A DNA stretch of 64,000 nucleotides from Hydractinia symbiolongicarpus (taxonomy: Eukaryota; Cnidaria; Hydrozoa; Anthoathecata; Hydractiniidae). The DNA lies in contig NC_079882.1 of NCBI RefSeq assembly GCF_029227915.1, forward strand, positions 21,085,001 through 21,149,000, in the 5' to 3' direction. Shown in pieces: positions 16,001 through 23,479 of the stretch. The position numbers and the translations under genes are program-made. Positions within the stretch are counted from its first letter, which is position 1, and each line of letters starts with the position of its first letter. The notes under the pieces are model-generated. The model was not told the DNA's origin, did no database searches, and saw only the letters and a program-made list of their open reading frames with translations.

Positions 16001-16924
16001 ACGTGTTAAATAAGTATTTATAAGAGCAACAACGCCATTTATAGCAACACTATTGGGATCTATGTTGATTGCGCATAAAAGCAAAATAAATAATATTTAT
16101 GAAAAACTGATTTTAGGAATGAAATGCTAAAAGCAAAATAACTTATATGTAAGCTATCTTTAAGTTAACTAAGTTAACACAATAAAATGATCCAATGAAA
16201 AGATAAAATATCTTGTTAAAAAAAATAATTTATCAAAAATAAAAATAGAATAGCATGATGAATGACCTGTGGTTTATAGAGAGTTGTAAAGGTAATAGAC
16301 GGATAGATAGAATGTGGGAACCAATACATATTATACAATAGTATGTTGATATGTTGTGGATGTTGTTGAAGAAAAAGGGGTAGCTAAAAATATACATTTA
16401 TTGGAGACAGCAGATGTTTTTCTACTCTCAAACATTTCCTTTGTAGAACATGAAAATTAAATAGTAGAAAAGACAATCTTGGAGCTGCTGGAGCAGCTGC
16501 CTCAAAGAATCCATACATCAGCAAGAATTGTTTAAGCTGCTTGACTAAGAAAACAATTTGTAAAAACATATCTTATTTATATAATTTTAATTCATTAGTG
16601 AAAATTGGTTTATAAATTCAGCAGTTAAATATTACTAGTTATATTAGTTACCTGCTGTTGCGTTGACATCAAGGAATTAGGTGGAGATGTATTGCCATTG
16701 TGAGTTGGGATTCCATTAGTAGTCGGTCCTGAAAATGGTGGTCTAACTCCTTGACCAGGAGGTTCCTTCCTTATTTGTTGTGGATGCTGTAGATTCGGAG
16801 GAGCATATCTGTTATGACCTTGCGATGGAGGACCTCCAGCAATCATTTGACCAGGAGGAGGATTATTTAAAAACGGTTGTTGATTCTGTTGATTTGCATG
16901 AAATGACTGTGGTGGCCTATTCAT
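4042..16924 (-). CDS. SEC24C: SEC24C/D-type COPII cargo adaptor (20 coding exons)
   Basis: Inner-coat subunit of COPII that pairs with SEC23 on ER exit sites and selects cargo. Exons 5' to 3': 16924-16652, 9516-9454, 9333-8986, 8897-8816, 8599-8292, 8209-8098, 7947-7820, 7720-7582, 7504-7389, 7274-6958, 6741-6648, 6565-6449, 6371-6201, 6098-5919, 5597-5277, 5021-4842, 4752-4659, 4580-4477, 4369-4280, 4185-4042. All junctions are GT-AG with continuous phase; product 1,126 aa, near the vertebrate SEC24C length. Residues 1-358 are Pro/Gln/Gly-rich disorder. The zinc finger is Cys454/457/476/479 (RCNRC ... CNIC), followed by the trunk ([10 protein letters not shown]), beta-sandwich, helical and gelsolin-like regions. 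The C-terminus [17 protein letters not shown] marks the C/D rather than the A/B subfamily. The start is the first ATG of the open exon. Intron 1 is ~7.1 kb and hosts a piggyBac element. Confidence 0.94.
5689..5817. repeat. Dispersed ~115 bp repeat, copy 1 (SEC24 intron)
   Basis: Shares with 19,598-19,701 and 32,632-32,746 the order: TCTGTYTGTCT, a tract like ACATAAAATGTG, ATATAAA, then CCYGTGGATTT..ACGGG, which is partly self-complementary. It lies between exons 14 and 15 of SEC24. Confidence 0.6.
8442..8510. repeat. In-frame 15-bp coding minisatellite in SEC24 exon 5
   Basis: Four near-identical 15-nt units (plus-strand CATTCCTGGTTGTCC) encode repeated PGMGQ pentapeptides in the disordered N-terminus of the SEC24 protein. 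The unit keeps the reading frame, so copy-number change would only alter linker length. Confidence 0.85.
9517..13280. other. SEC24 intron 1, 3' part
   Basis: Intronic AT-rich sequence between exon 2 and the piggyBac insertion. I see no recognisable gene. Open stretches at 11,066-11,570 on both strands resemble nothing I know and may be decayed transposon. A GC-richer patch at about 11,860-12,060 has no assigned function. A 30-bp tandem duplication lies at 12,371-12,430. Confidence 0.5.
12371..12430. repeat. 30-bp tandem duplication
   Basis: Two adjacent 30-bp units beginning TATAGTCGAGCGCAT and ending TCATAAATGATAT, differing at one base (A/C). Confidence 0.9.
13774..15606 (+). pseudogene. 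piggyBac transposase, disrupted
   Basis: RNase-H-fold transposase that would cut and paste at TTAA. Open blocks are 13,774-14,127 (acidic N-terminus), about 14,200-14,520 (contains [12 protein letters not shown]), 14,534-15,274 (catalytic core) and 15,259-15,606 (C-terminus). The three expected catalytic Asp positions can all be seen, in [16 protein letters not shown] and SGIDRADQM. The C-terminal cysteine-rich finger is present ([10 protein letters not shown] ... CIVC ... CVGEC). Frame shifts or stops separate the blocks near 14,125, 14,370, 14,517 and 15,265, so no single complete protein can be made unless these are assembly errors. Homology to the family is clear; loss of function is inferred from the breaks. 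Confidence 0.88.
15850..15992. repeat. Right subterminal tandem repeats of the piggyBac element
   Basis: Three to four units of ~46 bp. Each carries a near-palindrome TACTACGAGTATATTCGTAGT-like core plus AAATAAATA and a CGCTGGC spacer. The same core occurs inverted at 13,498-13,567 near the left end, as expected for transposase-binding sites. Confidence 0.7.
16010..16651. other. SEC24 intron 1, 5' part
   Basis: AT-rich intronic sequence between the piggyBac right end and the exon 1 donor at 16,650-16,651. No coding or RNA feature recognised. Confidence 0.6.
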
Positions 16925-17232
16925 TTCTGAGCTAGCACCTCAAAGATACCTTGCTTGAATTTTAATCTGAAACTTTCCTAATAACATACATAAACAGTTT
17001 ATTAAATTAAAATCGTAACACGTTAACAGGAACAGTTTGTTTACTACCACGATATTACTTCCAGCACAGCAACTACTACCATCTTGATCCACGTCAATAA
17101 ATTTATGTTTTGATTTTACAGAATGTTATTGATTTATTGTTCTGGCCCGTACATCAGAGGGGGGACGCGAGAATAAAAAAAAGCAACCTAGCTCCCAGGT
17201 ACGCGAGAGAAAGTGTCCCGGGATCGAGGTTT
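16925..17232 (-). other. SEC24 5' UTR and probable promoter region
   Basis: Directly upstream of the SEC24 ATG on the minus strand, bounded on the other side by a transposon end. No TATA box or transcription start can be fixed from sequence alone; part may be a 5' UTR intron. Confidence 0.35.
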
Positions 17233-18791
17233 ATGTCACATTAATACTTATCTTAAGGTAAAAATGCTATCCTAAGATAACTCTATTAATGTGATTTGTG
17301 ATTGGTGAATATTCACATTAATGTCTTGCTTATAAGATAACTCGAGTTATGTTAAGCATAGTCATACGAAAGAGAGATAGTCTGGGCACTGCAGCAAGCG
17401 CGCTCCGCTCCCCGTATCGAGGTCGTGTTCCGAGATTTTCTCTTACCCAGTCTATTTTAGAGTGCACGAAAAAAAACACTTTAGCGGCAAAATTCAACAT
17501 TCGTTTGTTGACAATACATCATTACTGTGCTATACTTTAAACGTTGAGATTGAATGCAATGTTATGTTGGGGAAAATTGTTCTGTATATGGCTTCTCGAG
17601 TTCCAGACGTAAAAAATTGTACGATATTTGGATTACCCAAAGAAAATGATAAATATAGTTTCTCCTGAAGGGAAAAGCTTGTAGCTGGTATCACGAAAGA
17701 TACAGTGGTGCACAATCTTTTGAAAACACAAATTGAAAATTGCACCCTTAATATTTGTGACAAACATTTTTCTGAGGAACAAATTGCTCAGATAACAAAT
17801 TATCAGAGAAATATTGTAGTAAGATTTCTTCATCATGGTAACATTAACGACTTTTCTACCTTATGTTAGTGCTATCTTAAGTTAAGTAAAGTTATCTTAA
17901 GATTGTGAAAAAACTAAAGATCACTGGATGATGGATGTCACTTCCGTTTTTTCAAATCCTTTAAGAAAAATATCGCACACCTGACATGTTATTTCTACGT
18001 GCCACGCTCGCCTGTATGATTTGACTTAATGTTTTCTACAATCGACTTATCATATTGTTCACATGCTTGTATATACTGTCTTGATGTTTTTGACAATCTA
18101 TTCATCTTGTTTTCCATTCGTTTGTGCACCTGACTGACCGCTTTCGGCGCCGACTAATTCGTCAGAGTTTACTTATCGATTTCCACTGGTTTGTTTTTTG
18201 AATTTTGAGCCACAAATAGAAAGGTTATTTTGAAAAGTAGTACATCACAAAATTTTGGAAAAAATGATACTGAAATGCCTTGTATCTGCTAGAATTATAT
18301 CCTTTTTCATTCTAAATTTTTTTTAATTTTACTTAATTCTTCGTTAATACGCGAGCAGCTACTTACACTCTATTTACTTGAAAATTTTTACAGGCAAAAT
18401 CGCAACGCACATGGTAAAGTTTCCTGCTTAAAATGTAAATCCCACTGGGAACGAAGTTGACACTTCAGTGCTGTAATTGTTATTTATTGCGCAATTTAAC
18501 GCGTTTGAAACGAAGATAAAGCTATCTTTAGATAACACTAGTTATCTAAAGTTATGAAAAATATCACCATATGTGTTGATAACATCTATAATCTCGAGAT
18601 AACTTTAAACTAAAGATATAATTATCACAATAATTCGAGTTATCTTAAGATATTCAAGTTATCTTAAGATAACTCGAATTATCTTACAATCAAGACATTG
18701 ATGTGAATATTCGCGTATTCCAAAATCACATTATCGGAGTTATCTTGAGATAGCACTTGTTATCTTAAGATAACTTTATTAATGAGATTTC
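17233..18791. mobile_element. DNA element with long inverted ends rich in GTTATCTTAAGATAAC
   Basis: The left ~115 bp (from about 17,233) and the right ~150 bp (to about 18,791) are imperfect inverted copies. Both hold the series CATTAAT, TATCTTAAG, TGCTATC, AAGATAACTC, TAATGTGATTT, GAATATTCACAT and AATGTCTTG in the same order. The 16-bp palindrome GTTATCTTAAGATAAC recurs, mainly at the right end. The interior contains a decayed THAP-like zinc-finger coding segment, which suggests a THAP-type transposase family (P element, Kolobok or similar); the superfamily cannot be fixed from what remains. Exact ends and target duplication are unclear. Confidence 0.7.
17588..17866 (+). pseudogene. Decayed THAP-like DNA-binding domain
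   Basis: Two frames together read like a THAP finger. The first gives KNCTIFGLPKENDKYSF up to a stop at 17,668. A shifted frame then gives REKLVAGITK, followed by IENCTLNICDKHFSEEQI and a stop at about 17,866. The order (Cys, F-x-LPK, a K-x-x-x-x-I segment, C-x-x-HF) matches the THAP pattern, although the usual Trp is replaced. THAP domains often sit at the N-terminus of transposases, and this one lies between long inverted repeats. No downstream catalytic region is recognisable, so the element looks internally deleted. Confidence 0.55.
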
Positions 18792-19281
18792 AGAATGCCA
18801 TAAAAGTAACGATGGAGTTTTTATATACTAAAACAAAATTCCAATTTTTTTTTACTTTCCATGTTCATGGGGCAACTACCTCTTTTAGAGAGGGTTATCT
18901 GGTTGGTTTTTAATTATCAACCATCTGGATTGAAACAGATCGGTTTACAAAATCCGTGAGCGATCCAAAAAAATATATTGAAATGTAGATATCGAACTTC
19001 GATATAATAACGAAAAAATGCCTTTTAGATGGTGTACCATCCACCATCCACTAAATGAGGGTTTAATATATCAACTTCTGAATTGAAATACGAAAATATT
19101 ATTGTAATGGGAGATTTTAATATGACATGACAGAATCTTCTGCATTTATATCATACCTTGACCAGTCATTGAGTAACCTGATAAAGTCGCCAACTTGTTT
19201 TACATCATTACATAAACCGACCTGTATTATTCAAATATGGGTGAAAAATAAAAATCGATTTCAAGATTCATCTATTTTTTA
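18792..19281. other. Intergenic spacer between two transposons
   Basis: AT-rich sequence with no recognised gene, RNA or repeat. Confidence 0.5.
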
Positions 19282-19564
19282 CTTACTTCATCCGCCGCGG
19301 TTGCAATCAAGCGCCCGCCTTTTTCGAACAAGCGGTCGCGTATTACAACTATCGCCCGCGTATTTGAACAAGTGGCCACCGATTATACTTAGCGGTCACC
19401 TGATTTTATATAGTATAAAACAGAGACTCCGTTGTGTATTTGCAGGACCAGATTGTTCGACTTACGCGGCCGCCTGTCCTGAACATGCAGCCGCCAGTTT
19501 TGATACGCGGCCGCTTGTTCGAAACAAGCGGCCGCTTATACTAAACTGCGGCGGTTGAAGTAAG
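19282..19564. mobile_element. GC-rich miniature inverted-repeat element
   Basis: A 283-bp island in AT-rich DNA. Its ends are inverted repeats matching at 17 of 19 positions (left CTTACTTCATCCGCCGCGG; right is the complement of CTTACTTCAACCGCCGCAG). The interior repeats AAGCGGYCGC/GAACAAGCGG units, and 19,506-19,534 forms a hairpin of 13 paired bases (GCGGCCGCTTGTT) around a CGA loop. The open frame across it is composition-driven, not a gene. A non-autonomous DNA transposon is the simplest reading. Confidence 0.75.
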
Positions 19565-19597
19565 ATATAGTTGTCCTAATCTGCAACGGTAAATTAC

Positions 19598-19701
19598 CCG
19601 TATACATCTTTCTGTCTGTCACGCAAAATGGTAACCACAGTAGCAAGACACACGAAATGCGGTAAATATGTGATGGGTCAACCAGTGGATTTGTCTACGG
19701 C
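19598..19701. repeat. Dispersed ~115 bp repeat, copy 2
   Basis: Same order of blocks as the copies at 5,689 and 32,632: TCTGTCTGTC, AAAATGGTAAC, GACACACGAAATGCGG, then CAGTGGATTTGTCTACGGCC. It abuts the retrotransposon relic. Confidence 0.65.
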
Positions 19702-20599
19702 CAACAAACAAGTATTGTTGATTTTTACAAAAATTTTGTTCCTAATTTTTACAAATCTGATCTAGCAAAAATTGTTCACTTATATGACGAACAAAGTGAA
19801 GTTTTTGATTCAACGTTTCGTGATTTGGTAAACAAGCATATTTTCTGTAAAAAAGAAGGTTTTTAGAAAAAACCATTCACCAGTTTTAACGAAATTAATG
19901 AGAAAGGACATCACGATGAGAACAAGACACCGAAATATAAACAACAAAAAACCATCTGTTGAAAATTGGACTAACTTTGGGTCCCACAGAAATAAATTCT
20001 TGAAGCTTTTTACTCCTCATTAAATGTGAAAACGTTACTGGGAGTAGACTTTTCTGGAAAAATACTTTCACTGAAAAGTCAACCAAGGACACTTAAGAAA
20101 TAATATGAGATCAGTCATCAATTCCTGATATTATGAACAAAAACTTGTAAACATTACAAAATCTCTTACCAGACACAATATTCCGTGCTCAAATAATTCC
20201 TTGTTTTCTTCAACGAAATTGACGATGTAGTTACCATTGTACAAAAATTATTACAGCATAAAAAAGATGGGGGAAAAATTCAAATTGTTAAGTACGTAAA
20301 AAACAGTTGAAGGACAAAACATTTGTTCCCGAAAATGTTTTTTCTACCAAATTATTAAAAGATTATGTCGATATGGTTGCAGAACAAATGAGCAATTATT
20401 ATATCTTTCCAGATGTTTTGAAAAAGCTGAGGTTTCTCCAATTTCTTCAAAAGTGGATCTAAGTCGTCAAAAGAAAATTTTCGCCCTATTAAATTATCTA
20501 ATTGTGCAAAGATAATTGAGCGAATCGTGTATAAGAATATTGAAAGCTTCATGTCGGATAAGTTACCTTCATTACTCTCGGGTTTCAGAAAAGGATATA

Positions 20600-21159
20600 C
20601 CGTAATTATTCTAATTTAACGCTGCTTCTAATTAACGCGGACGGACAAAAATGGCCAAGAGTTTGTAATTTATCGTTTCTAATTATTAACGCGGGTCGAA
20701 AATTTGGCGTGTTTTATTTTCCTCTAATTTCAAACAAACAAACAGTGGTTCAGATTAAATTAACATATATATTTCGATATATTATGATACTGAGATCAAG
20801 CAAAGGGATCATCATTTACGTCTTCGTCCATGACAAGCTCGTCCTGTGCTTTTCCCATACATTTTTGGTATAATGCTCCATTGCGGATCTTCACTGGATC
20901 TGAGGAAGTAATACCACACACTTCAAATAATCGTTTCACCATTTCCTTGTCCTGAGCAAGGTAGTCATATCCTTTCTTTATCCACCCAATCATCTGCTGG
21001 CGAGTTGGTACGGGGATTTTGCTGCTACTGCTATTTCCATCAGGGAAACTTTTAATTATTATTTTGAAAAAAAAATTTAAGAAAAATTTTCAAAAAAATG
21101 TTTCTTATTTTGAGCGGATTAATTATTTTTACCGGCGCGTTAAATTAGAATAATTACGG
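20600..21159 (-). mobile_element. pogo/Tigger-like element nested in the retrotransposon
   Basis: Ends are perfect inverted repeats: 20,598-20,622 is the exact complement of 21,137-21,161, 25 bp including the flanking TA. Removing the element with one TA rejoins the host reverse-transcriptase frame as GYNNQQTTLL, which independently supports a TA target duplication as in the Tc1/mariner superfamily. The minus strand keeps only the C-terminus of a pogo-type transposase, so this is a deletion derivative of a larger element. Perfect terminal repeats suggest a recent insertion. Confidence 0.85.
20796..21052 (-). pseudogene. C-terminal fragment of pogo/Tigger-type transposase
   Basis: The minus-strand frame contains KIPVPTRQQMIGWIKKGYDY, MVKRLFEVCGITSSDP and an acidic end MDEDVNDDPFA before the stop at 20,796. 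The pattern (R-x-x-x-x-W-I, then F-x-x-CGI and an acidic tail) resembles the C-termini of Tigger/Jerky-type transposases. The DDE catalytic core and N-terminal helix-turn-helix are absent. Identification rests on pattern memory and on the TA-flanked terminal repeats around it. Confidence 0.6.
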
Positions 21160-21830
21160 TAATAATCAACAGACGACGTTGTTAAACATGATCAAATGCT
21201 GGCATAAATCATTACATAGTAACAAAATTGTGGCTGCTGTTCTAATGGCCTTAAGCAAAGCTTTTGACTGTATTAATCATAATCATATTGCTAAGTTACA
21301 TGCGTACGGTTTTTTCCATGATGCTCTCTCTGTTGTGTACAGTTATTTAAGAAATCGTTCCCAGAGAGTTGTTATATATAATACCTTTACTGAATGGTGT
21401 GAAATCTTATCTGGTGTTCCACAAAGTTCCATTTAGGCCATTTTTTTAATATATACAATCACGATTTTTTGCTTCAATTTGATTCATCTGATGTCAATGT
21501 TTGTAATTATGCCGATGACAATTCGTTTTATGCATCTAGTCCTAATAATTATAAAATAAAAAGAAAAGCGCTCTTATGTCATCTCACCTTTTGTTCTCCA
21601 GAAATGGTTTGCAGCACGATGCTAACAACTGCAAGTTAATCATTTTTGGGAATCCAAAGAAATTTTTCTCTTTCAATGTTAACGGTGAAATTCTTATTAA
21701 CTCGTCTAAAGTAAAGTTTTTGAGCATTGGTATTGATGGAAACTTTCTTACAGTGATCATGTAAAGAAATTGTGTAAGAGAGTTTCCGCCAAGACCATTG
21801 TTTACAGTATCAGTAGTTCTCAGTGACTCT

Positions 21831-23479
21831 TGAAATCCTAGGCAGTTGGGACAAGAATGTATCGCATTTATGTTCTTTAATGTATCCACACCCATCAGCC
21901 ATGTAACGCTTTTTGTGCTGGTGTTATGCTTGTTTTCATCATCAGTTATCATCAGCAAGCTAATCAAATACTGGTGTTGTGCTGGAATAAAAAGGTGCCA
22001 TCAAAAGTAATCCACATCATTGTTACAAGCTCTTACTCCGCTTTTGGAAAATTATTTAGAAGGCCTTTTCTTTCTCCTGTAACCTATCAGTGAATAAAAA
22101 TTGGCTCTTTATTATAACAATTGGCTGTTTGTTATAAAAATAGGCGCAGTGAAATAAAACACGCGGAATACACGCTTTTTTCTTACGGGAATATGCTTTA
22201 TAAGAATATCAGGCTTGTTTAGAACAATAGGTCTATTGTTTAGAACAATAGATCTATTGTTTATAACAATAGAAAAATAAGAATGATGACCAGCCTGGTT
22301 AAAAAAAGAATTAATGTTATCAAACTTATAATTTTTTAATCCATTCATTAAAAAATGCTGTTTTCAACGAAATTGATCGAGTAAATGAATGCTCCGGATG
22401 ATAATGACGTTACTGTCAAAATGAGGCAGGAAATTAAATTTATTTTTAGTTTTCCAGTATCTACTAATCCGAAATCGTTCAGCTTGCTACGAAAGAGAGC
22501 CTGGAGAGAGTAAAAGAAAAATACACAAGACACATTATTTATTTAAAAGCAATAATATTTTTTACAATTCGATAAAATCCAATCCAACTTTTTAAATTAA
22601 TTTGCTCCATTTAAATTAAAGAAAATGCGCAAGAAAAGAAATCGTTGTCTGTTGTTTGCCGTATTAATATCGAGAAGTTGTGTATCGAATCAATTTGTAT
22701 TTCGTATCGTATCGAGAAGTTGTGTATCGAATGGTAACGACAATTCATAGAATAAAACAATATGGTTGACAACGAACTCTTGCCTTGTTAAAATAATATT
22801 TCATAAATGCGTTCGTATATTTCGAAAATTGTCAAGTGTGAACAAAGAATTTTTTTCTAATTTTCTACTTTTTTTATTTGTTTTTTTATAATTATAAGTA
22901 TTTACTTTAAGTTAAGGAAAGAATAGATTGAAACAATAAGAAATTTCATGCAAAATAATTTTTCATTTTTATTGCCACTCAAAACTTGTTTTAGCTCATT
23001 TTCCTTATAAACGAAATTGTAAATGAAAAAAGAATTAGGATAAAGAAGTGAACTTTTGAGTACATATAACTAAAATACGATAATACATGTAAGATATATA
23101 CACGCAGCGAATAATAATAAGTATTATCTCGTCCTCTGAACTTTAACGAACTGAAACGACGTATTTATTTACAATAAATTACAACGTGCATAACACAAGT
23201 TATATACAAAATAAAATCCAACGCCCAATTTCTGAGAAAGTACAGCGTGTGAGTGACTCTTCTCCCCAGCTACTTGTGCTCTCCGATATCAACACACGCT
23301 ACCTCCTCAAACGTGCCCAACAAAAAGCAGTGGTGATAAGTGCATTTAAATGAATCTCGGTTACTTAACGTCAAATCGTGGCGACAAGAAGTCATTTTAT
23401 TTCGACAATGAAGCGTCCTCCTACGACAAAACAGTACATGACGATAATTAGATAAAGCGTCAGAAGTCAAATGCGCTGG
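21831..23479. other. Intergenic region and PKD2-A 3' UTR
   Basis: No gene recognised. The right part should hold the PKD2-A 3' UTR; a minus-strand AATAAA lies near 23,164-23,169 (tttatt on plus). The left part contains retrotransposon tail sequence and a palindromic tandem at 22,214-22,272. The block TCGAGAAGTTGTGTATCGAAT occurs twice near 22,672-22,730. Confidence 0.5.
22214..22272. repeat. Tandem near-palindromic repeat
   Basis: Three consecutive ~21-bp units around CTATTGTTTAGAACAATAG, each nearly its own complement, so the stretch can form alternative hairpins. Confidence 0.75.

Larger units (their letters stand above)
13285..16005 (+). mobile_element. piggyBac-family DNA transposon with TTAA target duplications
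   Basis: Both ends abut TTAA (13,281-13,284 and 16,006-16,009), the hallmark target duplication of piggyBac. The termini are inverted repeats: CACGTTCACTGC on the left and GCAGCGAACGTG on the right, one mismatch. Inside each end are palindromic subterminal repeats around ACTACGAGTATATTCGTAGT, at 13,498-13,567 on the left and in tandem at about 15,850-15,992 on the right. The element is 2,721 bp and sits in intron 1 of SEC24 in the opposite orientation, with its transposase on the plus strand. Near-matched ends suggest modest age, but the transposase is broken, so any mobility would need a helper. Confidence 0.92.
19705..21830 (+). pseudogene. Non-LTR retrotransposon ORF2 relic (reverse transcriptase)
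   Basis: Decayed reverse transcriptase, interrupted by a nested DNA element at 20,600-21,159. Recognisable parts: about 20,400-20,595 encodes ENFRPIKLSNCAKIIER and LLSGFRKGY. After the insert, 21,162-21,436 encodes NNQQTTLLNMIKCWHKSL, SKAFDCINH, YLRNRSQRVVIYN and SGVPQSSI. 21,480-21,560 carries YADDNSFY, the polymerase YADD box, and 21,620-21,760 resembles the thumb region. The first catalytic Asp position reads Ala (VLMALSKAF), GVPQGS has become GVPQSS, and several frameshifts are present, so it is inactive. The 5' limit is uncertain. Confidence 0.8.

Noticed and set aside
4042-16924. SEC24A/B subfamily assignment
   Set aside because: The C-terminal [13 protein letters not shown] and [19 protein letters not shown] text fits the C/D subfamily better.
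19127-19558. 143-codon plus-strand frame
   Set aside because: Its right part is the GC-rich inverted-repeat element and its left part is AT-rich spacer. The composition changes abruptly inside it and no domain is seen.
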